Positions 21,642-32,683 of a stretch of DNA of 64,000 nucleotides are shown in pieces. Each line of letters begins with the position of its first letter. Within the stretch, counting starts at the first letter, position 1. The notes beneath the pieces are model-generated. The model saw nothing but the letters and a program-made list of their open reading frames with translations. It searched no databases and was not told the origin of the DNA. Origin of the DNA: Diphasiastrum complanatum (lineage: Eukaryota > Streptophyta > Lycopodiopsida > Lycopodiales > Lycopodiaceae); assembly GCA_029204225.1 (NCBI GenBank), contig MU832609.1:1-64000 (forward strand). Reading direction: 5' to 3'. The translations under genes and the position numbers were made by a program.

Positions 21642-24600
21642 GCTCAAAAAGTCATTTGGAGTGAGTTCTTGCCGAGTCCCAATTTGTTGCCTTGCTATTT
21701 GTGAACTTGCCCCAAGATAAGGTGAAAAAAAAACTTTTAATATTACGAATGACAACCATGAAGCTATCATAGTTTCAATCGACATCGATATAACAACAAA
21801 AATCATCACATACATGCAAACAGATGGCAAACACTCTTCAATTTTTTTGTGCATGATTCGAGCTGGATTGTCTTCATGCCCAGGTTCTCAAAAATGGGAG
21901 ACACCGGAACAACAAATTTACATTTTTCTAGAACCTATTGCATCATTATTTGATTGTGCTCTCTTTCTCTTACCTTAAATGATGCAAAAAAGCTACTAGA
22001 ATATCGAACCAATAACATCACAAGCTACATTCAAATGTGCTAAGAAAACACAAAAGTGTAGCACAATCTGCTTATAATAGGCTACTTGCAAATGATCATA
22101 ATCTACATACATCCACCACGGATCCAGAGCTCCATCATTCTCCATTTCAAAAACCCTAAGCTGCCAAGATCTGCTACATTACACAAAAATCGTCACATCT
22201 AGCACGAGCCAAATGCTGAGGGGTAGTGCTACTAGAGCTTGTCAAAACCACACATTCAACACTGATTTGGGTTGAAAACTCGCTACTAGTACGTTACTAC
22301 AAATAAATATCATCGTTTTCACATCCTATCAGAGCGACATTGCTCCAAATTTTTTCCCAAATTTTAGTCTCCATGCACCGCAGAGCAATACTCTACATAC
22401 ACTGCTCACAGAGCCGAGCCCCCATACTCTGCATTCACTGTGGACCGAGCCAAGCGTCCATACTCTGCATTCACTATGGACCGAGCTGAGCATCCATACT
22501 CTGCATACAAAGTTGACCGAGTCGAGTCCATCAGAAGTCAACAACAAAAGTCGACCGATCCGAAGCCCTCCACAGTCGACCAAGCCGAGACTCCACTTGT
22601 CTATTATCAGAGCCAAACCTTCAACCGAGTCATCAGCCGAGTCCAGAACATGTCTGCCACAACATCTTCTAGTTCTGATGACCCAACTCAAAACAAAATT
22701 GACATCACCATGGAAAGCCTCGATATCTCTGAGATGAACACTTAGTACAAGGAGGCACACCAATTCCTGAGCCACATAGAGTTCCAACTTCCTCCTTTCA
22801 GTGGCTATCAGAGCCCATTTCTATTGCATATTGCCTATGCATCTTATAACCACACCGATAGATCTTTCCAGTTCATGTTACCTCCTAACCAGAATTTTGT
22901 TTATATTATCCCTATGTTTGGAGCTGACCTCAATACATTTGGCTTCCCTAGGGGACCAAACACAGTCATTAGGACCCTCAAAAAGATTGAATCCATAGCA
23001 TACTACAAATACATAGACGCCTCAGTGGACAAATGGAAAAAAAAAGATGGTTACCATATTGAGTTCATAAATGATAAGCCCTTAGCTGCTGCATGCACCT
23101 ATCTGACGAAATATACACAACGCTATAGGTCCAAGATCATGCGTATCCCCATGAAACTATCCCACATGATGGCTGATTCTAGACTACACAATCTGAACCA
23201 TGACTAGTCCCAGTTTGCTTCCAACTACCTTCATGACTATATCAAGAACAAGCAAACCTCCACGTTATTGGGCTATCTTCTAATAGATGTCACTTTGCAG
23301 TAGTTGAGCCACCGACCTCGAGTTCGAGACCAGTTGATGCTAGCAGATAAAATCTTGGGAGACTCCCTCAGAACCAGCCAAGAAGACAAACACTACTTCC
23401 AAGCCTACTACACCAGATTCCATGCAAGTGGCTTCTCAAAAGTTGGTCCACACCATTACGGACATGTCAGCCTATTTGGACGCCAAAAACCTGTTAGAAG
23501 AGGATGTCAACAACGAAAGGAAGCAAGATCAGCTTGGGAGAAGCTAACTCTTACCAGATACCATTGCCACCTCTACCCAACTTGCCACTCCATCCATCAC
23601 CCTCGCATCTACTACCACTGTTTCTATCGCTCAATCATTTCCATTACCACCCCCACTCTTTGAAGCACCTTTCTTTGGACTAACGCCACCCCACCACACC
23701 TTCGACAAATATCCCATCCTTGCCCATCCCAAGAAACTTTCAAAGGTTTCCAAGCGATCCATACTAAGTCTATCAGATACCAGCTATCACTTGCATTGGT
23801 TGGTGAGCCAACACACAGAGTTGGAAAATAAAGTCAAGCATCAAGAGCAAATCATAGCGGAGTAGAAAAGACAAATAAAAAAGAAAGAAGATGAGGATGA
23901 GGCAGAGAAAATACAAGTAGAAGAGCTATGAGCCACCATGGGATAGCAAGCCAAAGAGCTAAATAAAGTCCAAGATCAACTTAAGCAACAGATGAGCTAG
24001 ATTGACCAAGTTTGTGATCGGTCATCTGGAGCAATGATGGTTGATGTTCCTCTAGTGAAGCGGAAGACCTTCAAATACAACCCTCTCAAGCCACAATAAT
24101 CAAGATGGAGAAGTACGTGAGACTTATCCAAGAGAGGGAGGCTAACACGATAAATTTCAAGCGGGCCACAGAAAAACAAGAAAAAGTCATTCAAGAGTAC
24201 GAGGAGCAGTTGAAAAAAATGACGAAGGACCTGCAAAAGATCTTGGATAAAGTGAACCAGCTATGGAAAACTTTGTGCAAGGCCCAAGCAAGAAATTCCA
24301 GACAAAGGCCAAGGGATAATGATGGAGATGGTGATGTTGTAGGACAAGATGAATCAACATACCAGCTAGATGGTAGTATGAGATTGGATGGAAAAGGGAC
24401 TGAAGCCACTTTTGGGAGTCTCTCAAGGCCCCTACCTATAACTACAAAACTGTCAACTTTTCAAGGTTGGAGTTTTACGAAACCTTTGTACCCACACGCC
24501 CTGTTCCCAGCCATCACTTCCCCATCCCCACCTGAGTTGACCCTTGAGATCATATCAAGGAGCTCCCGAGACATAAAATGCCCAGTGGGATGAGTTTGTG

Positions 24601-25215
24601 ATGCAACTTAGCTCTCCCAATGCTACTTTCAATCTTGTTGAGAATCCCATCCCTAAACAGCCCACAAAGTTCCTAAGACCCTAGCCCGATTACAATCCAC
24701 ATGACATAGTTGAAACCCAAGTTGATATCGATGAGTTTGAGAACCCCCAATCTATGCAACTCACCCTTTGGAGTTTGTCGCCGCCACTTGCAGGGTTCAA
24801 TACTAGTGAAGCTGAGCCCTCGACTAAAGGAAGAGCTGAAAGAGAAGAGAAAAGTGCCAAGGCATTTGACGAGTATCTAACAAGGCCTCCGAAAAAGCCA
24901 AAGGCAACCCAATAGATCAATCCAAAGCCTAAGATGGCCGACACCCAAAAATTTGAGATATTCAGGAAGAAATACCCTCGATCCATGAGAGGTAGAAAAG
25001 AAGACCTGGATCAAAGACAATACCCATCAAGGTCAGATGCTATTGCAGCCCTACAGCCACAGCCAGGACGGAAAAACAAAACCTTGAAAGACAGTAGGAT
25101 GCTGCAAGAGTACCTGAGGGCACCGTCTTGGAAAAGGGTTGATCCCTTTTACATGCCTATTAAAAGAAGAGATCCATGGCCAACGGAACAACCAATAGAT
25201 GAAGCTATCAATTGT
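21642..25215 (+). mobile_element. Family R element, copy R1 (leader plus ORF1 and ORF2 pseudogenes)
   Basis: The leader (21642-22649) matches 35400-36828, apart from an internal deletion of about 445 bp near 22090. It holds repeated 'ccatactctgcat..a' phrases and PBS-like 'tatcagagc' sequences at about 22327 and 22604. ORF1 starts at ATG 22650 (MSATTSSSSDDPTQ) and runs with stops through FSGYQSPFLLHIAYASYNHT, NQNFVYIIP, NDKPLAAACTYLTKYTQRYR and KNKQTSTLLGYLLIDVTLQ. A deletion at about 23445 removes the start of ORF2. ORF2 continues with DMSAYLDAKNLLEEDV, PPHHTFDKYPIL, a coiled coil (KELNKVQDQLKQQMS; EEQLKKMTKDLQKILDKVNQ) and a C-terminus with FEIFRKKYPRSMRGRK and APSWKRVDPFYMPIKRRDPW, ending at about 25220. 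No RT, integrase or transposase was found. I interpret it as a non-autonomous or gag-only retroelement; that is inference. Confidence 0.7.
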
Positions 25216-25399
25216 CGGTGATTCCAGGGATTTCAGAAAGGTCAATGTATGACATGTTGAGGCTGCAACTACTAGACTTTGGCCACAAATATAGGTCTAG
25301 TGTTGACGTATGCATTTGAAAAAGTACCAATTTTCAATCCATGGCATTCCTTATGAATCAGGTGTGTTTTTGGGATTGAGGATTGGATCTTATAAAAAT

Positions 25400-26035
25400 T
25401 AATTCCAACGTAGCCCTGCAATCAGAAGAAGTCCACCGTATGATTTGCTTGACTCTACTATAAAGATTTATGTCTTCACGATATGTCACAATGATTGAAG
25501 GTTGGCAGGAGTTCAGATTTATACAAGGGGTACGACAATATTTGGGACCACTACAGCTTGGAGATAAATTTCGGTTCTAGATAGGCCCTAGGAAAAGCAT
25601 TCAACTCAAGGAAGCTGATGGTGAAATGACAAAGTGAGCAGGATACACAAGAGGTTCTCAAGTGTGCTAGAATGTAAGAGGTCATTGGGAGATCTCAATT
25701 TTGTGAAACAGTTTTTATGACATATAAACACTTGGTTTTATGCGAGCGAACGTGGATCTACACTTTTCCAAGTGCCAATCAAAGATGCCAATGCGGAAGC
25801 AAAGAAATATCATTTGACATGTACTGTTGCAATGTGTTCTGCAATAGATTAGAAAAGGATGATGTTGGTTGATTATGATGAATCCCCAAGATATTGGGTC
25901 AAAGCTATTTCAAGAGCACATCTCACCTTAGACCGAACTGAGGAAGAAGAGAAGGATGAAGAATGACAACCGAGAAATGCTAGCTAGAATGACATATAGA
26001 AAGTATGTGAGCCTCATGGTGAATCCTAAGTGATG
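25400..26035 (+). pseudogene. Decayed coding tail downstream of R1
   Basis: Plus-strand frames preserve TMIEGWQEFRFIQGVRQYLG, PLQLGDKFRF, a stop, IGPRKSIQLKEADGEMTK, then in another frame DANAEAKKYHLTCTVAMCSA, DYDESPRYWVKAISRAHLTL and a terminal EEEEKDEE. Several stops are TAG where a Trp might be expected. It may be the end of the R polyprotein or a different element; I do not recognise the domain and no second copy is in the window. Confidence 0.35.
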
Positions 26036-26417
26036 GGATGACCATGTAGGAGCTAGTATTTCTAGGCATTTGAAATAAATGCAAGTAGGCCCCCCCTCTT
26101 AAAAAAGTAGAGTGAGCCACCTATTGATGGTGACCTCTAGCGTAGAAGCTAATTCCACTTGTAATCTATGAAATTGTGGAATTGCCACTTGGGCTCCACC
26201 TAAGCACCTCACTTGCTTATTTAAGAGATCCCCTCTCTCGTGAGGGAGCTTGACATGTATTGTCTCTACTCTTGTTTATGAATAAGAAGATTTTGCATGA
26301 GTTTTGGCAATCTTTTGAGCTCCTTGATCATGATGGCTTTCTTGTGTGATGCTTTTATGATCATGCCATTCCTTGTGTGTGGATGTGGATTTCAACTTAG
26401 TTTCTTGCTTAACTTAG
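26036..26417 (+). other. Non-coding, LTR- or 3'-end-like segment
   Basis: It contains a C7 run, 'cttgcttatttaagagatcc' (TATA-like) and 'ctctactcttgtttatgaat', typical of plant LTR R/U5 composition. No partner LTR was found in the window, so this stays a resemblance. Confidence 0.25.
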
Positions 26418-27075
26418 ATGGAGTGGCAAGTTGGGTAGAGGTGGCAATGGTATATGGTAAGAGTTAGCTTCCCCCAAGCTGATCTTCCTTCCTTTCGTCG
26501 GTGTTGACATCCTCTTCTAACTGGTCTTCGGCGTCAAAATAGTTTGACATGTCCATACTGATGTGGACCAACTTTGTTTGGTCTTGAGCTTTTTGGTTGT
26601 TGTCGTCTCTTTGGACATGTCACTGCCAATTCCCCCCCCCCTTGGCCCAAAAAAAGAAATGTTGCATGTTGGCATTGTGGTAGGTCCTGCACCTCTGCTT
26701 CTGTTGAAGTTGTGCTTGCAGTTTGCTAGTCTGCTATGGTTGTCAATGTGTTTGCTTGTACTGCTTGTGGTGGTGTCGGCGTAGTGTCGGCAAATGTGGA
26801 GGTGTCAACGTAGTGTCTAGCAGCGGTGGAGTTGCAACTGAATCTGGTGGAATAATATGGGAATCCACAACTGTGTCGTTAGCTATGGCAATAACTGTAG
26901 CATCTATGGCATGAGTCGGAGATGATTGTTGTTGTGATGCCATATCTGATGAGGAGCTCATGTCTTGTGATTCTTTTGACCCAGATGTATTTTGTGGAGA
27001 TTGTGTGGCTGCTTTCTTGGATTTGGGCTTGTGTAGGAGCTTCTCGCCTTCAGACTCTATATCATCTGAGTCTTG
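26418..27075 (-). pseudogene. Family R piece R2b (ORF2 middle part, antisense)
   Basis: The minus strand reads DDIESEGEKLLHKPKSKKAA, TQSPQNTSGSKESQDMSSSS, DMASQQQSSPTHAIDATVIA and SHIIPPDSVATPPLLDTTLT, matching R ORF2 at 38.45-38.73 kb. It then continues towards the 'gtcaacaccgac' region, ending at about 26418. The right edge (27075) is the junction with the copia LTR. The R sequence across the element (32.69 kb) is not the adjacent part of R. Confidence 0.8.
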
Positions 27076-27394
27076 TGAAAAGTTCAGTACTAAGGACCAC
27101 ACGTGTGGAAATAGGGCTGCAGTACGGCCTGTAGACAGTGTTTACAAAGTGCCAAAGCTGGGTTTCAGTGGAAATCAAGAGTAATCACCATACAATGAGA
27201 GGAAACATGAGTTTCTCCTTGAGGCTCCAAAAAGTTTTTATCTTCTCACTATGGAGAATGGGAATACATAGTGAAACACACTTCCTTTGCTAAGTTAGGT
27301 GAAAATCCAGCATGTAATAAGGAAGTAGACTCCACTTTCTTGCCCTAATGTGAAAACCCTAGCCTAGATCCAAGAGTCATGCTTGGTAGGTGCA
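27076..27394 (-). repeat. 3' LTR of the copia element (internally deleted)
   Basis: It begins 'tgaaaagttcagtactaagg' and ends 'gcttggtaggtgca' on the plus strand, matching the right LTR except that about 154 bp present at 32237-32390 are missing. The next 6 bp inside (tggtag) also match the flank beyond the other LTR, leaving the exact edge uncertain by a few bases. Confidence 0.85.
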
Positions 27395-27496
27395 TGGTAG
27401 GTACAAATCTCATCATAAATCATGGTCTAGATCCTACAAAGTAGGAATCACTACCAAATGGACACAACCACTCTTCTTGACTCCTGGTAACCTACT

Positions 27497-28267
27497 TTAG
27501 GTGTGTATGTACAAGTGGCACTTTGGCCATTCAAGTAACCAACAAACAATATTGACAAAATGTACAATATTATACATGGCTAGATTTGCCAATGTAGGCA
27601 ATTTTTCACACTCCTCCTCAAATCTAGCCTTGGAGATCACAATGCTTTTATCAATAACTCCAATTGAAGATCTAAGCTTGACAAATGAATCTTTAGGTAA
27701 AAATTTAGTAAACAAATCAGCCAAGCAACTTGATGATGGCACGTGTTGATGCTTGGTCTCTTTAGCTTGCACTTTTTCCCTCACAAAATGATGAGCAATT
27801 TCGATGTGTTTGCTCTTTGCATGGAATGTAGGATTAGTTGCAAGTGATTGGGCTGATTGGTTGTCACAATAGATGATAGGGATATCCTCCTCCATGACAT
27901 GAAGCTCCACCAATAGCCTTTTGAGCCACAAGACCTCCTTGCATGTTGATGTCAAGGCCTTGTATTCGGATTCTATGGAAGATAGGGAGATGGTATCTTG
28001 GTTTTTGGAAAGCCATGATACTACTCCATCACATAGAAAGGTGGCAAAAGCACTTGTTGATCTTCTATCCACTTTTTCACCTGCAAAATCCGAGTCACTA
28101 TAGGCTCTTGAGCCAAGATTAGTTCCTCTATACAAAATGCCAAAATTCTTAGTGGATGAAATGTATCTAAGAACTCTTTTGGCCATCTTCCAATGTGAAA
28201 CTAGATGACTTTGCATGAATTGGCTTAACTTTCCAACACTATAACTAAGATCAGGTCTAGCTATAGT
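27497..28267 (-). pseudogene. Copia RNase H and C-terminus
   Basis: It continues the RT frame after a single TAA (28268-28270): ARPDLSYSVGKLSQFMQSH is the conserved RT/RNase H connection. RNase H follows with AYSDSDFAGEKVDRRSTSAF, LSSIESEYKAL, IYCDNQSAQSLATNPTFHAK and HIEIAHHFVREKV, which supplies the D-E-D catalytic set. RNase H removes the RNA strand during reverse transcription. The tail reads LADLFTKFLPKDSF and ends at 27497. Apart from the nonsense codon at its start it is uninterrupted. Confidence 0.88.
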
Positions 28268-30436
28268 TTAATAGATCAAGGAGCCAATAAACCTTCTATA
28301 TAATGTGATGTCCTCAAAGGATGCTTCATCACAACCAATAGATGCTTTTACATGTTGCTCCATTGGTGTCTCAATGCCTTTACAATTCTTCATTCCAAAT
28401 CCATCTAGGATGCATGTAGCATATTTAGATTGACAAATGAAGCTAAAATCACATCCTCTAATAACCTCTATTCCAAGAATGAAGCTTAATAGGCCGAGAT
28501 CTACCATCTTAAACTCTTTTGCTAAAGCAATTTTTACATCTCTAATTCCATCTAGATCATTACCACTCAAGATAATGTCATCTACATACAAAACAAGAAT
28601 AATGATCACGCCATCATGAAAACTTATATACAATGATGGATCATAGTCACTCATTAAAAAATTGATGGAAATGAGAAAAGAGTTTATCCTAGAGTACCAT
28701 GCTCTAGGTGCTTGCTTGAGCCCATAAAGGCTCTTCTTCAAAAAACACACCTTTCCTTCATGCTTTGCCTTGATGAAGCCCTCGGGTTGTCTCATGTAGA
28801 TCTCTTCCTCCAAAAAACCGTTGAGGAATTCATTTCTGAAGTCAAGTTGGAATAGCTCCCAATTGAAGGTTGTAGCAAGACTAATGATCAACCTGATAGT
28901 AACAAGCTTAGCCACAGGAGCAAAAGTCTCATCATAATCAATGCCTTTGGTTTGTAAAAAACCTTTGGCAACAAGCCTAGCTTTATGCTTGCTTATTGAT
29001 CCGTCTTGATTATACTTCGATGTAAATATCCACTTGCAATCAAGAGGTTTCTTCCTTTGAGGAAGATCCACAAGATCCCAAGTATGATTCTCAATAAGAG
29101 CATCATACTCTACTTGCATAGCATCCATCCAACTTTTAGACTTACAAGCATCTTCATAGCATGTTGGCTCATCTAAAATTGAAGTAAGAAAGATGTAAGA
29201 TGTGAAAGATGATGAGCCTTCCCTTTGATCACCTTGACCATCATAGGTGAGCCTCAATGGCTCGGATCTTGCCCTTGTAGATCTTCTTGGAGTTCTTGGA
29301 GTTCTTGCATCTTGAGTTGGATCCTCAAGTTCTTCTTCACTTGGAAGCTCCTCCTCCATCCTAGCATGATCATTGGCATCAAGATGATTAGTAGCATTAT
29401 CATCCAAATCACAAGCATGTCCTTCATCAGAAATAACATCCCTACTCACTATCACCTTGCTAGTGATGGGATTGAAGACTCTATAACCTTTGTTATTCTC
29501 ACCATATCCCACAAAGATGCCTTTGATGGATGTTGCATCATCATTCCTTCTCTTATCTAAGGATTGGTGTACATAGCAAGTGGATCCAAAAACTTTGAGA
29601 TCCTTGAGATTGGGCTTCTCTCCAAATAGAGCTTCAAATGGTGTGATTCCTCCAATGGCTTGGTTTGGCAATCTATTGCACAAATAGTTAGCACAAGTTA
29701 TTACTTCACCCCAAAATGATTTGGATGGAGAATCATCTAGCCTTAAGGCCTTAGCACACTCACAAAGAGATCTATTTCTTCTCTCACTCACTCCATTTTG
29801 TTGAGGGGTGTATGGACATGACAACTCCCTCTTTATGCCATTAGAACTACAAAAGTCAATCAACTTATTGGAGATATATTCACCTCCATTATCACTCCTT
29901 AATACCTTAATCTTGGTACTAAGTTGATTTTCTACCAAAGTCTTGAACTTTACAAAAGAATCAAACACCATTGATTTTCTAGACAAGAGGTACATCCAAC
30001 AAAATCTAGAATAGTCATCAATGAAGATTACATAGTACCTGACACCACCATTAGACTCATGTGAAAAAATATGAACATCCAAATGGATGAGTTCAAGAGG
30101 AGAGTTTGATCTTGATGTAGATCTTGAAAAGGGTAGTTTGTGAGCCTTTGAGAGGCTGCATGCTTCACATCTCTTCCCACACTTTGACAAATGCTTGGGG
30201 AGTCCAACTGCAAGCTCCTTTGCTACCATAGATTCCATGGCTTTGTAGTTCGGGTGGCCCAACCTTTTGTGCCACAGTTCCACCTTTGATAACTCCACCT
30301 TTGCCAAGTTAACACTCTCCACTGCAACATTAGCATCAAGCTTAAACAATCTACCTTGCTTAAAGCCTTTGGCTATACATTCATCATTTCTAAGGATGGA
30401 ACAAACTCCATGCTTAAATTGTACACTGGCCAACAC
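28268..30436 (-). pseudogene. Copia pol: GAG_pre-integrase, integrase and reverse transcriptase
   Basis: A 722-codon open frame. Residues 54-93 carry ELWHKRLGHPN and CEACSLSKAH, the HHCC zinc-binding N-terminus. The integrase core has LIHLDVHIF (D120), LRSDNGGEY (D182) and QNGVSERRN (E218), the full DDE triad, followed by FGEKPNLKDLKVFGSTCYVH. RT spans about residues 448-700 with HTWDLVDLP, KHKARLVAKGF, LFQLDFRNEFLNG and LYVDDIILSG (catalytic YVDD at 617-620). The first RT motif has FRNEF where copia elements usually have V-K-N/T-A-F, a possible weakening change. The N-terminus is out of frame with the upstream protease because of a frameshift near 30440, and the C-terminus ends at a nonsense codon. 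Confidence 0.92.
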
Positions 30437-30545
30437 TAAGCAAATTCTTGGTTAACTTAGGAGCATAAAGAACATTATCAAGATTCATCCTTTTGGATGA
30501 TCTTACATACAAGGGAATTGTTTCTATTCCACTTATCTTACATTC

Positions 30546-31577
30546 TTAACTACTTGAAATATAGATTGATCTATGTAAATCATTGTAAGAAAGTAAAGTG
30601 GAGAATATGTCCTTTTGATATGTGATGTGGGAACTAGCCCCACTATCAATCCACCAAGAATCATTGGTGTTGCTCTTGGATGATGGTGGTTTGTTGGAAA
30701 CCATCAAGGATGACTCTTCATCCTCCTCCTCCTCCTCCTGATGTGCAATGTTGCTTTGTTTGCTCTCTTGCGCCTTCTTCTTCTTGAGACATTCTAATGC
30801 AAAATGTCCTTTCTTTCCACAGAAAAAACATTTGTACTTGGACTTGTCTTTGATCTTGCCCTTTGAGCTTGAAGCCTCATCCTCCTCCTTGGTCTCCTTG
30901 AAGTGCTTCTTCTTGCCATTGGTCTTCTTCTTGCCTTTGAATGAGAAATTAGCTTTCTCATTACCATCCTGCAGAGAAATAGCATTCATTCTTACATTGG
31001 TATGCATCATCCTACACTCTTTAGCCACTAATACACTGTGTAGCTTCTCTATAGTAGGCAAAGTGTCTTGGATTGCAAAGCTTTGGACCAAATTTGTAAA
31101 GCCACTCCCTAGACCATTGAGGACAATCTGAACAAGCTCACTATCTTGAATCTTCTCTCCAATGGAAGCTAACTCCCTATTGAGAGACTTGATTCTTAGC
31201 ACATATTCCTGTGTACTCTCATCACTTCTCTTCATGCTTTGTAGAATCTGATTCCTAAGCACGAGAACCCTCGAAGTGTTACTAGACTCATAGATAGATT
31301 TTAAAGATTCCCAAGCCTCTTTAGCACTCTTACATGATGATACTTCCCTTAAAAGATCATTGCTTTCATTCATCTTAATACAGTGAAGTGCAAGCCTAGA
31401 CCTCTTCTTGTATCTCACTAATTCCTGTGCACCTAGAGGTTCATCTTTATCATCTTTTAGAAACTCATAAAGATCCTGGATCACCATTAGTGACTCCATC
31501 CTCACTTTCCAAATATCATAATTGGTAGAATTTAATCTCTCACTAGCTTCTAGAGGGTAGGCTCTCACTGATCCCAT
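30546..31577 (-). pseudogene. Copia gag with zinc knuckle and start of protease
   Basis: 343 codons. The N-terminus MGSVRAYPLEASERLNSTNY and IWKVRMESLM are typical copia gag (DUF4219/UBN2), which forms the particle shell. The middle includes KEAWESLKSIYESS and LRIKSLNRELASIGEKI. A CCHC zinc knuckle, CFFCGKKGHFALEC, lies at about residues 249-262 and binds nucleic acid. The protease active site WWIDSGASSHIT is near residue 311. The frame stops at 30546-30548, but the protease continues in the same frame beyond the stop (LYVRSSKRMNLDNVLYAPKL, NLLSVGQ), so one nonsense change divides gag-pro. Confidence 0.9.
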
Positions 31578-32193
31578 CTTACTAGCAAGATTCTACACAC
31601 AAGATATAGATTTGTTTGAACCTGAAACTCACAAAGGTTTCTAACTTGCAGTGTTTCACTCAAATGTTGACTTCTAATCCAACTGATGGACTTTTAATCA
31701 TAGTTCTATCACTCCCTCACAAAGCTGGAAAGAAGATAAGATGAGATGAAAACTACTCTCAAGCAAATCTTGCCAATCATGGCTATTCTTGGACAAAAAA
31801 TGACTCTATCTCTCTCATTCACTTTGATGTACTTTCAAGACCCGGTTTGCACTTTAAGAAGGTCTGAAATAATCCTAGATTAATTAGTTTTCATGAAAAA
31901 AATTCAAAACTAATCAATGCCAAGTGATCTTGGTAGCTTATTCTAGGATTGCACTAAACATTACATCAATCTTACACCAGATGAATTTTCTGTGATCCAA
32001 TGAATATGGGTTATTAAATGCTGGTTCAGAGATGCCCACACGTGTGAATAGTACGGATTTTGATTTTGAAAAAGTTTGGGATCAAATTCCCTCACCAAAA
32101 CCTGGATACCAGCTCGCCCTTCCATTACTAGCTTTTTGCACCAAAACCTACTAAAACTGGATTAGATTCACACACTGATCAATAGCCTTGTAC

Positions 32194-32208
32194 TTGGCTC
32201 TAATACCA
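32194..32208 (-). promoter_or_regulatory. Primer-binding site, initiator tRNA-Met type
   Basis: The minus strand reads TGGTATTAGAGCCAA, 2 nt inside the 5' LTR end. It matches the usual plant copia PBS (TGGTATCAGAGC) with one change and fixes the element's orientation as minus. Confidence 0.9.
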
Positions 32209-32210
32209 TA

Positions 32211-32683
32211 TGAAAAGTTCAGTACTAAGGACCATAAACAGATCTTTGAATGATCCACAAGAATGATTGTATGCTTGTTAAACAATCTATCAAAAACTAG
32301 TCATCAGAAAACAAGATCTAGTTTAGCAGCTAGATAGAAAACAAGTATAGACAATCAAAGCATTGATCAATAAGTGTATTCCAACTCCACATGTGTGGAA
32401 ATAAGCTGTAGTACGGCCTGTAGACAATGTTTACAAAGTGCCAAAGCTGGGTTTCATTGGAAATCAAGAGTAATCACCATACAATAAGAGAAAATATGAG
32501 TTTCTCCTTGAGGCTCCAAAAAGTTTTTATCTTCTCACTATGGAGAATGGGAATACATAGTAAAACACACTTCCTTTGCTAAGTTAGGTGAAAATCCAGC
32601 ATGTAATAAGGAAGTAGACTCCACTTTCTTGCCCTAATGTGAAAACCCTAGCCTAGATCCAAGAGTCATGCTTGGTAGGTGCA
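32211..32683 (-). repeat. 5' LTR of the copia element (full length, 473 bp)
   Basis: On the minus strand it runs from TGCACCTACCAAGC to CTGAACTTTTCA, giving TG...CA ends. It adjoins the PBS. It contains a segment (about 32237-32390) that is absent from the other LTR. Confidence 0.85.

Larger units (their letters stand above)
27076..32683 (-). mobile_element. Ty1/copia LTR retrotransposon, nearly complete
   Basis: Minus-strand element of about 5.6 kb, in order 5' LTR (32211-32683), PBS (32194-32208), gag with zinc knuckle and the start of protease (31577-30546), pre-integrase/integrase/RT (30436-28268), RNase H (28267-27497), and 3' LTR (27076-27394). Integrase-before-RT order identifies Ty1/copia. 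Coding defects seen are a TAA after the protease start (30546-30548), a frameshift near 30440, and a TAA between RT and RNase H (28268-28270). The LTRs differ in length by about 154 bp. No target-site duplication is visible. It is flanked by two non-contiguous pieces of family R. Confidence 0.93.

Noticed and set aside
22329-22787. 152-codon minus-strand ORF (with parallels at 56470-56967 and 59634-59999)
   Set aside because: It is antisense to the R leader and ORF1, where coding conservation is on the plus strand; the Cys/Arg/Val repeats reflect the repeated 'ctctgcatacaaag' phrases.
30748-31131. 127-codon plus-strand ORF
   Set aside because: Antisense to the copia gag zinc-knuckle region.
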